Assembly: GCF_003097235.1 (NCBI RefSeq)
Contig: NZ_QEQQ01000001.1
Span: 310,001 to 374,000 of the forward strand
DNA from: Pseudomonas sp. CC120222-01a
GTDB lineage: Bacteria > Pseudomonadota > Gammaproteobacteria > Pseudomonadales > Pseudomonadaceae
DNA length: 64,000 bases
Direction of reading: 5' to 3'
The translations under genes were made by a program, and so were the position numbers. The number at the start of each line of letters is the position of its first letter. Position 1 is the first letter of the stretch. Below are positions 7,428-16,096 of this stretch, piece after piece. The notes beneath the pieces were generated by a model that did not search any database, was not told where the DNA came from, and was given only the letters and a program-made list of their open reading frames with translations.

Positions 7428-8507
7428 ATGAGCGCCATTCACATCAAATACCCTGCACTCACCTTCAAGGCTGGCCAGCGCGCACTATGCCAGATTCGCG
7501 AAAAGGGGCTGCAGGCAAGCGATGTCGGTGTGCTGCCAGGCGCGGCAGGTGGCCCAAAGCCCCTGGGCATCCAGGGCCTGGACCTGGCACTGTTCGGTGA
7601 ATGGCTACCTTCGGCACCACGACAACGCGCGCTGATCGGCGCCTCGATCGGCTCCTGGCGCTTCGCCAGTGCCTGCCTCGACGACCCGGTCGCCGGCATC
7701 CGCCGCCTGGGCGAGCTGTATACCGAACAGGACTTCGCCAAGGGCGTCACCCCCGCCGAGATCAGCCGCAGTTGCCAGCGCATGCTTGACGACCTGCTGC
7801 AAGGCCGCGACGGGCAGATCCTCGCGAACCCGCACTACCGCCTGAACATCCTGGTGGTGAAGAGCCACGGCCAGCTCGCGCACGACCACCGTGGCCGCCT
7901 GGGCATGGGCCTGGGCTCGGTGATTGCCAGCAACCTGCTGGGGCGCTCGCGCCTGGCCCGGCATTTTGAACGGATCATCCTGCATGATGAGCGCAGCGCG
8001 CCGCCGCTCGATGCGCTGACCGATTTCCCCTCGCGCTGCCTGCCGCTGGACTTGAACAACCTGCGCCAGGCCCTGCTCGCCTCGGGCTCGATCCCGATGG
8101 TGATGGAAGGTGTACGTGACATTCCAGGTGCAGGTGCTGGCACCTACCGCGACGGCGGCCTGCTCGACTACCACCTCGACCTGCCCTACCGTGGCGACGA
8201 CCTGGTGCTGTACCCGCACTTCACCGACAAAGTGGTGCCCGGCTGGTTCGACAAGGCGCTGCCCTGGCGCAAGGGCGATGCCACACGCCTGCAGAACGTG
8301 CTGCTGATGACGCCATCGCCGCAGTACCTGGCCGCCCTGCCCTTCGGCAAGCTGCCCGACCGCAACGATTTCAAGCGTTTCATGGGCGATGCGCCGAGCC
8401 GCAAGCGTTACTGGTACAAGGCCATTGCCGAAAGCCAGCGGCTAGGTGACGAACTGCTCGAACTGATCGCCACCGGGCGGTTGCACGAACGCCTGCAAGC
8501 CTTGTAG
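7428..8507 (+). CDS. Patatin-like phospholipase family protein
   Basis: 359 residues. A nucleophile elbow GASIG (Ser73) and the catalytic-dyad motif DGGLLDYHL around residue 243 mark the patatin/PNPLA hydrolase fold. An oxyanion-type glycine loop is visible as PGAAGGPK (residues 37-44). No signal peptide is apparent, so a cytosolic or membrane-associated lipase is likely. Start chosen at the ATG 29 bases after TATAAT. It is followed 45 bases later by queD in the same direction, but the functions are unrelated. The physiological lipid substrate is unknown. Confidence 0.8.
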   Translation: MSAIHIKYPALTFKAGQRALCQIREKGLQASDVGVLPGAAGGPKPLGIQGLDLALFGEWLPSAPRQRALIGASIGSWRFASACLDDPVAGIRRLGELYTEQDFAKGVTPAEISRSCQRMLDDLLQGRDGQILANPHYRLNILVVKSHGQLAHDHRGRLGMGLGSVIASNLLGRSRLARHFERIILHDERSAPPLDALTDFPSRCLPLDLNNLRQALLASGSIPMVMEGVRDIPGAGAGTYRDGGLLDYHLDLPYRGDDLVLYPHFTDKVVPGWFDKALPWRKGDATRLQNVLLMTPSPQYLAALPFGKLPDRNDFKRFMGDAPSRKRYWYKAIAESQRLGDELLELIATGRLHERLQAL

Positions 8508-8552
8508 CGGCCATGCTGGTAGACTGCGCGCATTATTGATTCACACAGAGTT

Positions 8553-8915
8553 ATGACAGTGGAAATCTTCAAGGAATTTACATTCGAATCGGCCCACCGC
8601 CTGCCCCACGTTCCTGAAGGGCACAAGTGCGGCCGCCTGCACGGCCACTCGTTCAAGGTCGGCCTGCACCTGACCGGCCCGCTCGATCCGCACACCGGCT
8701 GGATCCGTGACTTCGCCGAGGTCAAGGCGATCTTCAAGCCGATCTACGAGCAACTGGACCACAACTACCTGAACGACATCCCAGGCCTGGAAAACCCCAC
8801 CAGCGAAGTGATCGCCAAGTGGATCTGGGAACAGGTCAAACCGCTGATGCCGGAGCTCTCAAAGGTACGTATCCACGAAACCTGCACCAGCGGCTGCGAA
8901 TACACCGGCGACTGA
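8553..8915 (+). CDS. queD: 6-carboxy-5,6,7,8-tetrahydropterin synthase QueD
   Basis: 120 residues, typical for QueD. It converts 7,8-dihydroneopterin triphosphate to 6-carboxytetrahydropterin, the second step of queuosine (preQ0) biosynthesis. Zinc-ligand histidines are His15 (FESAHRLPH) and His30/His32 (LHGHSF); Cys26 is in the catalytic position and the C-terminal [10 protein letters not shown] segment is characteristic. Sequence is complete with no irregularities. A role as pyruvoyl-tetrahydropterin synthase homologue is less likely given length and motif. Confidence 0.92.
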   Translation: MTVEIFKEFTFESAHRLPHVPEGHKCGRLHGHSFKVGLHLTGPLDPHTGWIRDFAEVKAIFKPIYEQLDHNYLNDIPGLENPTSEVIAKWIWEQVKPLMPELSKVRIHETCTSGCEYTGD

Positions 8916-8970
8916 GCCAGGCTGCCAAGCCCAGCCCCATGATTCAACGCATGCAGGCTGGCGGCAGCGT

Positions 8971-9609
8971 TCAGATTTCACCGATCTGGTGGGGAATGCT
9001 CAGCTCTTCCAGCGCAACGAAGCCGTCCTCACCTTTGTCGGTGTTGAAAAAGCGATCGCTGTACCTTTGGTGGCGTCTTATCTTTTTCCCCGTTGGCGTC
9101 ACAAATTGCAGATTGAATTGCCGGGTACCTGGCTGCAACTCTGCAGCCAGCCCTTCGATTGTCCATAGCCGGGCCCCTTCCGGCTTGCGCGGGGCACCTT
9201 GCTCTTCTTGGGTCTTCCACATACCCACGTAGCCAGAGAAGGACGTGCAATCCACTGCCCAATTGGCAACCGCCCACAACCGGTTTACCGGCCTGATCTC
9301 GTAGTAACGGCGCTCGCCTGGCCTGACGTTCCCTTTGGTATAGGCACCAAACCAGAACAGGTCGAAGTACTGCTGATCCGGGGAAAGGAAGTCTATCGGG
9401 TCAGGGCGTTTTTCCAGTACACCGCCCTCTTCACTCATCAGGTATTCGTCGTAATGCCCCTGGTTACCCCGACTACCGGTTTCGATCCAGATCGCCGCCA
9501 GGTGGCGTTTCGAGTCGCCCCAGGCCTGTGACTGGATACGATGCCCCGCGCCTTGCCACCAGCATCGGGCCAGGAAAGTGTCTCTGGAGTTGTAGATGTA
9601 GCCGCTCAT
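8971..9609 (-). CDS. Hypothetical protein, no recognised family
   Basis: 212 residues, intracellular in appearance: no signal peptide, membrane helix or known motif. It is rich in aromatic residues (for example QYFDLFWFGAY and two WWQ/YWY-like clusters) and in charged loops. A good Shine-Dalgarno (GAGGAG about 9 bases upstream) supports the ATG at 9609, and the frame is intact. The base composition is lower in GC than the neighbours (stretches such as GTCTTATCTTTTTCCCC), which may indicate later acquisition. It stands alone between queD (convergent) and the DUF1289 gene. I cannot assign a function. Confidence 0.6.
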   Translation of the reverse strand: MSGYIYNSRDTFLARCWWQGAGHRIQSQAWGDSKRHLAAIWIETGSRGNQGHYDEYLMSEEGGVLEKRPDPIDFLSPDQQYFDLFWFGAYTKGNVRPGERRYYEIRPVNRLWAVANWAVDCTSFSGYVGMWKTQEEQGAPRKPEGARLWTIEGLAAELQPGTRQFNLQFVTPTGKKIRRHQRYSDRFFNTDKGEDGFVALEELSIPHQIGEI

Positions 9610-9683
9610 GCTGACGCTCCTCGTCAGGCCAATGGAGCGGGTACGTTAAGAAACCACGCAGACATGAAGCAGCAGGAAGCAAC

Positions 9684-10151
9684 TCACTCCATCCCTTGAT
9701 GGAGGAACGACGGTGCGATGTAGCGCTGGTAGTGCGCTTCGGACAACAAGAAAAATTCGCGGTCGATGGCATCGCGCAACTGCGGCAGTTCCCAGTCGCG
9801 AAACTCCGGCAACAACACCATGCCGTAGGCTTCCAGATCGCGGATCATGCGGGCACCGCGGGCGATCAGCTGGTACGCCCAGCAGTATTCCGACTGTTGT
9901 TCGACAAAGCGGATCGAGCGTTGCTGCAGTTGCTGGCGCAACAGGCCTTTGTCGAACACTTCCAGCTTGGCCATCATCACCTGCACCAACAGTTGCTCAA
10001 GGCGCAGCCAGACGGCACGCTTCTGCTCGTCGTCGTAGCCGTTCCAGTTGATCACTTCGTGGTGGAAACGCTTGCAGCCACGGCAAACCGTGTCTCCGTA
10101 GACAGTGGAGCAAAGGCCGACGCAAGGGGTCTTGATGGACTGGTTGGACAT
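9684..10151 (-). CDS. DUF1289 domain protein
   Basis: 155 residues. The N-terminal third has the small cysteine-rich DUF1289 motif (TPCVGLCSTVYGDTVCRGCKRF, four cysteines as a probable metal or Fe-S site) followed by the WNGYDDEQKRAVWLRLEQL helix. The remaining C-terminal part (about 70-155) is helical and not recognised, making this longer than the stand-alone DUF1289 proteins of about 60-80 residues. I chose the ATG at 10151 (MSNQSIKTPC), because the 21 upstream residues do not look coding. Function unknown. Confidence 0.7.
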   Translation of the reverse strand: MSNQSIKTPCVGLCSTVYGDTVCRGCKRFHHEVINWNGYDDEQKRAVWLRLEQLLVQVMMAKLEVFDKGLLRQQLQQRSIRFVEQQSEYCWAYQLIARGARMIRDLEAYGMVLLPEFRDWELPQLRDAIDREFFLLSEAHYQRYIAPSFLHQGME

Positions 10152-10299
10152 TGAAAACAACGGCTTGGCGGTGGAACACGGGGTCATGTTAGCCCTTTGT
10201 CTAACCAGGGTCACCCGTTAAAGTCATGATCGCTGCCTTACCTTCGGGCTTTTTTTGCCGTAGAATCATCCCGCCTTTTCAAGGCAACAATGTCCGTTG

Positions 10300-10434
10300 G
10301 AAGCTGTTTTCAAAGCGTCACGAGCACAGTTCATCCGGTAGAACGGCGTTGGCCCGGGCCATGCAACCCTCGCATGCCCGCGCCAGCCCTCATCAGCTCC
10401 CGTTCTGCAGGCGTAAAACTTTGAAAGCAGCTTC
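10300..10434 (+). promoter_or_regulatory. Foldable leader upstream of acnB
   Basis: A 16-base arm at 10300-10315 (GAAGCTGTTTTCAAAG) pairs with 10419-10434 with one G-U/mismatch position, enclosing a second stem in which TAGAACGG near 10332 pairs with CCGTTCTG near 10401. The enclosed 100 bases hold further GC-rich dyads (GGCCCGGGCC, GCATGC). It lies 120-255 bases before the acnB start. This 404-base interval (10152-10555) has no convincing gene. The element could be a 5' UTR regulatory fold or an independent RNA; a TAGAAT at 10261 is a possible -10. Confidence 0.45.
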
Positions 10435-10555
10435 TGTAAGGATTCTCTGCGACTCTGGCTGGGCGGCCCACAAAGCCGTGGCAGCGCATGGGTGCATTGA
10501 ATGCTGGATGAGCGTCCCGGACTCCCTTTAGGGACCACTGATGAGGGTAATAACT

Positions 10556-13165
10556 GTGCTTGAAGCCTACCGCAAACACATCGAAGAGCGTGCCGCCCTG
10601 GGTATCGTGCCCCAGCCGCTGAACGCCGAACAAACTGCAGGCCTGGTCGAGCTGCTGAAAAACCCGCCAGCCGGCGAAGAAGCCTTCCTCGTAGACCTGA
10701 TCACCAACCGCGTTCCGCCAGGGGTCGACGAAGCTGCCTACGTCAAGGCCGCTTTCCTCTCCGCCGTGGCCAAGGGCGAAGCCAAGTCGCCACTGATCGA
10801 CCGCAAGCACGCTGCTGAACTGCTGGGCACCATGCAGGGCGGCTACAACATCGAGACGCTGGTTGCGCTGCTCGACGACGCCGAACTGGGCGCCGTCGCG
10901 GCCGAACAGCTCAAGCACACCCTGCTGATGTTCGATGCCTTCCACGACGTGGCCGAAAAGGCCAAGGCCGGCAACGTTCACGCCAAGGCCGTGCTGGACT
11001 CCTGGGCTGCCGGCGAGTGGTTCACCTCGCGTCCGGCCATCGCCGACAAGTACACCCTGACCGTGTTCAAGGTGCCTGGCGAAACCAACACCGACGACCT
11101 GTCCCCTGCTCCGGACGCCTGGTCGCGCCCTGACATCCCGCTGCACGCCCTGGCCATGCTGAAAATGGCCCGTGACGGCATCGAGCCGTCGCAGCCTGGC
11201 TCGGTCGGCCCGCTGGCACAGATCGAAGCAGTCAAGGCCAAGGGCTTCCCGGTGGCCTACGTCGGTGACGTGGTCGGTACCGGTTCCTCGCGTAAATCCG
11301 CCACCAACTCGGTGCTGTGGTTCTTCGGCGACGATATCCCGTACGTGCCGAACAAGCGCGCCGGTGGCTTCTGCTTCGGCACCAAGATCGCCCCGATCTT
11401 CTACAACACCATGGAAGACGCCGGCGCCCTGCCGATCGAATTCGACTGCACCAACCTGGCCATGGGCGACGTCATCGACGTCTACCCGTTCAAAGGTGAA
11501 GTGCGCCGTCACGGCAGCGACGAGCTGGTAACCGAGTTCGCGCTGAAAACCGAAGTGCTGCTCGACGAAGTCCGCGCTGGCGGCCGTATCCCGCTGATCG
11601 TCGGCCGTGGCCTGACCGAAAAAGCCCGTGCCGAACTGGGCCTGGGTGCTTCCGACCTGTTCAAGAAGCCAGAGCAGCCAGCCGACACCGGCAAGGGCTT
11701 CACCCTGGCGCAGAAGATGGTCGGCCGTGCCTGCGGCCTGGCAGAAGGCCAGGGCGTGCGCCCAGGTGCCTACTGCGAGCCGAAGATGACCACCGTCGGT
11801 TCCCAGGACACCACTGGCCCGATGACCCGCGACGAGCTGAAAGACCTGGCGTGCCTGGGCTTCTCCGCTGACCTGGTGATGCAGTCGTTCTGCCACACCG
11901 CGGCCTATCCGAAGCCGATCGACGTCAACACCCACCACACCCTGCCAGACTTCATCCGCACCCGTGGCGGCGTGTCGCTGCGCCCAGGCGACGGCATCAT
12001 CCACAGCTGGCTGAACCGCATGCTGATGCCTGACACCGTCGGTACCGGTGGTGACTCGCACACCCGCTTCCCGATCGGCATCTCGTTCCCGGCCGGTTCC
12101 GGCCTGGTGGCCTTCGCCGCCGCCACCGGCGTCATGCCGCTGGACATGCCAGAGTCGGTCCTGGTGCGCTTCAAGGGCAAACTGCAGCCAGGCATCACCC
12201 TGCGTGACCTGGTCCACGCCATCCCTTACTACGCCATCCAGAAGGGCCTGCTGACCGTCGAGAAGAAAGGCAAGAAAAACGCCTTCTCCGGCCGCATCCT
12301 GGAAATCGAAGGCCTGGACGACCTGACCGTCGAGCAAGCCTTCGAGCTGTCCGACGCCTCGGCCGAGCGTTCCGCTGCCGGCTGCACCATCAAGCTGCCG
12401 GAAAAGGCCATCGCCGAGTACCTGCAGTCCAACATCACCCTGCTGCGCTGGATGATCGGCGAAGGCTACGGCGATGCCCGCACCCTGGAGCGTCGCGCCC
12501 AGGCCATGGAAGCCTGGCTGGCCAAGCCTGAGCTGCTGTCGGCCGACGCCGATGCCGAATACGCCGAAATCATCGAAATCGACCTGGCCGACGTGAAAGA
12601 GCCAGTGCTCTGCGCGCCGAACGACCCGGACGATGCCCGCCTGCTGTCCTCGGTACAGGGCGAGAAGATCGACGAAGTGTTCATCGGTTCGTGCATGACC
12701 AACATCGGTCACTTCCGCGCTGCCGGCAAGCTGCTGGACAAGGTCAAGGGCGGTATCCCGACCCGTCTGTGGCTGGCCCCGCCAACCAAGATGGACGCCC
12801 ACCAGCTGACCGAAGAAGGCTACTACGGCATCTACGGCAAAGCCGGTGCGCGCATGGAAATGCCAGGCTGCTCGCTGTGCATGGGTAACCAGGCACGTGT
12901 GCAGACCGGTTCGACCGTGGTTTCCACTTCGACCCGTAACTTCCCGAACCGTCTGGGCGACGCCACCAACGTGTACCTGGCCTCGGCCGAGCTGGCTGCG
13001 GTCGCTTCGATCATCGGCAAGCTGCCGACCGTTGAAGAGTACATGCAGTACGCCAAGGACATCGACAGCATGGCTGCCGACGTCTACCGCTACCTGAGCT
13101 TCGACCAGATCGCCGAGTTCCGTGAAGCGGCTGCCAACGCCAAGATCCCGGTGGTTCAGGCGTAA
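10556..13165 (+). CDS. acnB: Aconitate hydratase B / 2-methylisocitrate dehydratase
   Basis: 869 residues from the GTG at 10556, matching the usual pseudomonad AcnB N-terminus ([21 protein letters not shown]). An ATG five codons earlier is possible, but GAGG sits 8-10 bases before the GTG. The order is that of AcnB: HEAT-like domain first, swivel domain next, then the Fe-S core. The [4Fe-4S] cysteines are in [12 protein letters not shown] and CSLCMGNQ. It isomerises citrate in the TCA cycle and in other bacteria also hydrates 2-methylaconitate, fitting its position convergent with the methylcitrate operon, with which it shares a terminator. Confidence 0.93.
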   Translation: MLEAYRKHIEERAALGIVPQPLNAEQTAGLVELLKNPPAGEEAFLVDLITNRVPPGVDEAAYVKAAFLSAVAKGEAKSPLIDRKHAAELLGTMQGGYNIETLVALLDDAELGAVAAEQLKHTLLMFDAFHDVAEKAKAGNVHAKAVLDSWAAGEWFTSRPAIADKYTLTVFKVPGETNTDDLSPAPDAWSRPDIPLHALAMLKMARDGIEPSQPGSVGPLAQIEAVKAKGFPVAYVGDVVGTGSSRKSATNSVLWFFGDDIPYVPNKRAGGFCFGTKIAPIFYNTMEDAGALPIEFDCTNLAMGDVIDVYPFKGEVRRHGSDELVTEFALKTEVLLDEVRAGGRIPLIVGRGLTEKARAELGLGASDLFKKPEQPADTGKGFTLAQKMVGRACGLAEGQGVRPGAYCEPKMTTVGSQDTTGPMTRDELKDLACLGFSADLVMQSFCHTAAYPKPIDVNTHHTLPDFIRTRGGVSLRPGDGIIHSWLNRMLMPDTVGTGGDSHTRFPIGISFPAGSGLVAFAAATGVMPLDMPESVLVRFKGKLQPGITLRDLVHAIPYYAIQKGLLTVEKKGKKNAFSGRILEIEGLDDLTVEQAFELSDASAERSAAGCTIKLPEKAIAEYLQSNITLLRWMIGEGYGDARTLERRAQAMEAWLAKPELLSADADAEYAEIIEIDLADVKEPVLCAPNDPDDARLLSSVQGEKIDEVFIGSCMTNIGHFRAAGKLLDKVKGGIPTRLWLAPPTKMDAHQLTEEGYYGIYGKAGARMEMPGCSLCMGNQARVQTGSTVVSTSTRNFPNRLGDATNVYLASAELAAVASIIGKLPTVEEYMQYAKDIDSMAADVYRYLSFDQIAEFREAAANAKIPVVQA

Positions 13166-13190
13166 GCATCGGTTGTAGGCTGTAAAACAA

Positions 13191-13221
13191 AGCCCCGGCA
13201 GAAATGCCGGGGCTTTTTTAT
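13191..13221. terminator. Bidirectional terminator between acnB and prpD
   Basis: A perfect 10-bp stem (13191-13200 with 13205-13214, AGCCCCGGCA) with a GAAA loop, followed by a T-run on the plus strand and TTTGTTTT on the minus strand. It would end acnB and the prp operon, which converge here. Confidence 0.9.
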
Positions 13222-13237
13222 GTCTCCTGTGCCGGCC

Positions 13238-14722
13238 TCAGATCACAAACAGATCCACAAACTGGTGCACGGCCATCTGCTCCAGCTGTTGCTGGTCCTT
13301 GCACAACTCGAAGATCTGCTGACAGCGCTGTCGCACAAAACGCGTCGCCAAGTTTTCCCTGAACTTCGCCTCCAGCAACGGTATCCCCTCTTCCCGCCGC
13401 CGCCGATGCCCGATCGGATACTCCACCAGCACTTGCTCGGTGCTGCTGCCATCCTTGAAGAACACCTGCACGGCATTGGCAATCGAGCGCTTGTCCGCCT
13501 CCAGGTATTCGCGGCTGAAGCGCGGGTCTTCAACCACCTCCATCTTCTCGCGCAGGCGATCGATGCTCGGGTGGTTGGCATGGAAGGCATCTTCATAATG
13601 CTCGGCCACCAGGTGACCGAAGATCAGCGGCACCGCCACCATGTATTGCAGGCAATGGTCACGGTCAGCGGCGTTGGCCAACGGGCCGCGCTTGGAAATG
13701 ATGCGGATCGCCGACTCCTGGGTGGTAATGACGATGCGGTCGATCTCATGCAGGCGGTTACGCACCAGCGGATGCAGGGTGACCGCCGCCTCGCACGCCG
13801 TCTGGGCGTGGAACTCGGCCGGGAAGCTGACCTTGAACAGCACGTTCTCCATCACATAACTGGCCAAGGGTTGCGGCAGTCGCAGTTCATACTGGCCGGC
13901 CGGCTTTACCGCCAGGTCCTTGTTGGTGTGACTGAACGAGACGTCATGGAACCCCCACTGCGCCGCCGTCAGCACCCCAGGCACGCCCATTTCGCCGCGT
14001 AGGGCAATATCGGCCAGGCGCACACCGCGACTGGAAGCGTCGCCGGCCGCCCAGGACTTGCGCGAGCCGGCATTGGGCGCATGGCGATAGGTGCGCAGCG
14101 CCTGGCCATCGACGAAGGCATGGGACAAGGCAGAAAGCATCTGCTCGCGATTGGCACCCATCAGCCTGGCGCACACGGCGGTCGAGGCCACCTTGACCAG
14201 TATCACGTGATCGAGGCCCACCCGATTGAAGGAGTTCTCAAGCGCCAGCACACCCTGGATCTCGTGGGCCATGATCATGGCTTCGAGCACGTCACGCATC
14301 AGCAGCGGTGTTTCGCCGCTGGCCACGCGCTTCTGCGACAGGTGATCGGCAACCGCCAGGATGCCGCCCAGGTTGTCCGAGGGGTGCGCCCACTCGGCGG
14401 CCAGCCAGGTGTCGTTGTAGTCCAGCCAGCGCACGGTACAGCCGATGTCCCAGGCGGCCTTGACCGGATCGAGGCGGTAGGCGGTACCGGGAACGCGTGC
14501 GCCATTAGGCACCACGGTGCCTTCCACCAGCGGGCCGAGAAGTTTGGTGCATTCAGGGAAGCGCAGGGCCAGCAGGCCGCAGCCGAGGGTGTCCATCAGG
14601 CAGTTGCGCGCGGTGTCCAGGGCTTCAGGGGATTCGACCCGGTATGTGAGGGCGTAGTCGGCGAGGGTTTGCAGCACCCGGTCGTAGTCCGGGCGGTCGT
14701 TCAGGTCCACGTTGGCGCTCAT
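13238..14722 (-). CDS. prpD: 2-methylcitrate dehydratase PrpD
   Basis: 494 residues, a full-length MmgE/PrpD protein. Motifs include [20 protein letters not shown] and the conserved [18 protein letters not shown] segment. PrpD is an Fe-S-independent dehydratase that converts 2-methylcitrate to 2-methylaconitate. It is the last gene of the propionate operon, 170 bases after prpF with a REP pair between. Its presence together with acnD/prpF means two alternative dehydratase routes are encoded in one cluster. Confidence 0.93.
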   Translation of the reverse strand: MSANVDLNDRPDYDRVLQTLADYALTYRVESPEALDTARNCLMDTLGCGLLALRFPECTKLLGPLVEGTVVPNGARVPGTAYRLDPVKAAWDIGCTVRWLDYNDTWLAAEWAHPSDNLGGILAVADHLSQKRVASGETPLLMRDVLEAMIMAHEIQGVLALENSFNRVGLDHVILVKVASTAVCARLMGANREQMLSALSHAFVDGQALRTYRHAPNAGSRKSWAAGDASSRGVRLADIALRGEMGVPGVLTAAQWGFHDVSFSHTNKDLAVKPAGQYELRLPQPLASYVMENVLFKVSFPAEFHAQTACEAAVTLHPLVRNRLHEIDRIVITTQESAIRIISKRGPLANAADRDHCLQYMVAVPLIFGHLVAEHYEDAFHANHPSIDRLREKMEVVEDPRFSREYLEADKRSIANAVQVFFKDGSSTEQVLVEYPIGHRRRREEGIPLLEAKFRENLATRFVRQRCQQIFELCKDQQQLEQMAVHQFVDLFVI

Positions 14723-14757
14723 AGCCAGCTCCCTTCAGAATTGCCGGGGCTGCGTTG

Positions 14758-14863
14758 CAGCCCTTCGCGGGCTTGCCCGCTCCCACAGGGATCACACTGA
14801 ACTTGAAAGTCGTGCAATACCTGTGGGAGCGGGCGTGCCCGCGAAGGGCCGCAAAGCGGCCCC
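14758..14863. repeat. REP pair between prpF and prpD
   Basis: Two inverted units, CCTTCGCGGGCTTGCCCGCTCC-type at 14760-14790 and its complement at 14820-14850, each internally palindromic, followed by a GGCCGC...GCGGCC hairpin. Located inside the prp operon, where it could lower or stabilise distal transcript. Confidence 0.85.
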
Positions 14864-14892
14864 ATCAACTAAAGCCGAGCGCCACTGGTGCG

Positions 14893-16083
14893 TTAGAAGC
14901 TATCGCCAGGCACGCGAACCCAGCCCTCCATCAGCACGCGAGCACTGCGGCTCATGATTGCCTTGGTCACCGTCCATTCACCATCCACCTGGCGCGCCTC
15001 GGCCCCGACCCTCAAAGTGCCGGACGGATGACCGAAACGCACGGCACTGCGCTCACCCCCACCCGCAGCGAGGTTGACCAAGGTGCCCGGAATGGCCGCG
15101 GCGGTGCCGATGGCCACGGCTGCGGTGCCCATCATCGCGTGGTGCAGCTTGCCCATGGACAATGCACGCACCAGCAGGTCGATGTCACCGGCCGCAACCG
15201 CCTTGCCACTGGACGCAGTGTAGGTGCTCGGCGGCGCAACGAAAGCCACCTTCGGCGTGTGCTGACGCCCGGCAGCCTGGTCGACATGCTCGATCAGGCC
15301 CATGCGCACGGCGCCGTAGGCGCGGATGGTCTCGAAACGCTGCAGCGCCTGCGGGTCGCCGTTGATCGCATCCTGCAATTCGGTACCGGTGTAACCGATA
15401 TCGGCGGCATTGACGAACACGGTCGGGATGCCAGCGTTGATCAAGGTCGCCTTGAAGGTGCCGACACCCGGCACTTCCAGGTCGTCCACCAGGTTGCCGG
15501 TGGGGAACATCGCCCCACCATCGCCATCCTCGTCGGCGGCCGGGTCAAGGAACTCCAGCTGCACTTCCGCGGCCGGGAAGGTCACGCCGTCGAGCTCGAA
15601 GTCGCCGGTTTCCTGCACTTCGCCTTCGGTGATCGGCACATGGGCAATGATGGTCTTGCCGATGTTGGCCTGCCAGATGCGCACGGTGGCGATGCCGTTG
15701 CGCGGAATGCGCGCCGGCTCGACCAGGCCGTTGCTGATGGCGAACGAGCCGACCGCTGCAGACAGGTTGCCGCAGTTGCCGCTCCAGTCGACGAAAGCCT
15801 TGTCGATGGCGACCTGGCCGAACAGGTAATCGACATCGTGCCCGGGCTTGATGCTCTTCGACAGGATGACCGTCTTGCTGGTGCTCGAAGTGGCGCCGCC
15901 CATGCCGTCGATCTGCTTGGCATAAGGGTCGGGGCTGCCGATGACCCGCAACAGCAAGGCATCGCGGGCCGGGCCTGGGACCTGAGCCGTTTCCGGCAGG
16001 TCCTGCAGGCGGAAGAACACGCCCTTGCTGGTGCCACCACGGATGTAGGTGGCGGGAATTTTTACTTGGGGTACATGTGCCAT
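14893..16083 (-). CDS. prpF: 2-methylaconitate cis-trans isomerase PrpF
   Basis: 396 residues. PrpF has the diaminopimelate-epimerase-like fold and isomerises the product of AcnD so that AcnB can act on it. Family features visible are the N-terminal ATYIRGGTSKGVFF, the DWSGNCGNLSAA active-site segment and MVGTAAVAIGTAAAIPGT-like C-terminal strand. I chose the ATG at 16083 because the family starts MAHVPQVKIPATY; the upstream frame runs back into acnD. It follows acnD by 13 bases, so the two are co-translated as usual. Confidence 0.92.
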   Translation of the reverse strand: MAHVPQVKIPATYIRGGTSKGVFFRLQDLPETAQVPGPARDALLLRVIGSPDPYAKQIDGMGGATSSTSKTVILSKSIKPGHDVDYLFGQVAIDKAFVDWSGNCGNLSAAVGSFAISNGLVEPARIPRNGIATVRIWQANIGKTIIAHVPITEGEVQETGDFELDGVTFPAAEVQLEFLDPAADEDGDGGAMFPTGNLVDDLEVPGVGTFKATLINAGIPTVFVNAADIGYTGTELQDAINGDPQALQRFETIRAYGAVRMGLIEHVDQAAGRQHTPKVAFVAPPSTYTASSGKAVAAGDIDLLVRALSMGKLHHAMMGTAAVAIGTAAAIPGTLVNLAAGGGERSAVRFGHPSGTLRVGAEARQVDGEWTVTKAIMSRSARVLMEGWVRVPGDSF

Positions 16084-16096
16084 GTTCAAGTCCTGT

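Noticed and set aside
10226..10531. A 101-residue plus-strand frame in the acnB leader
   Set aside because: No ribosome-binding site, no recognisable domain, and it lies over the inverted-repeat region, so I treat the interval as leader DNA.
10331..12802. An 823-residue minus-strand frame opposite acnB
   Set aside because: The protein is repetitive, glycine- and valine-rich without motifs; AcnB on the other strand is fully supported by its cysteine motifs.
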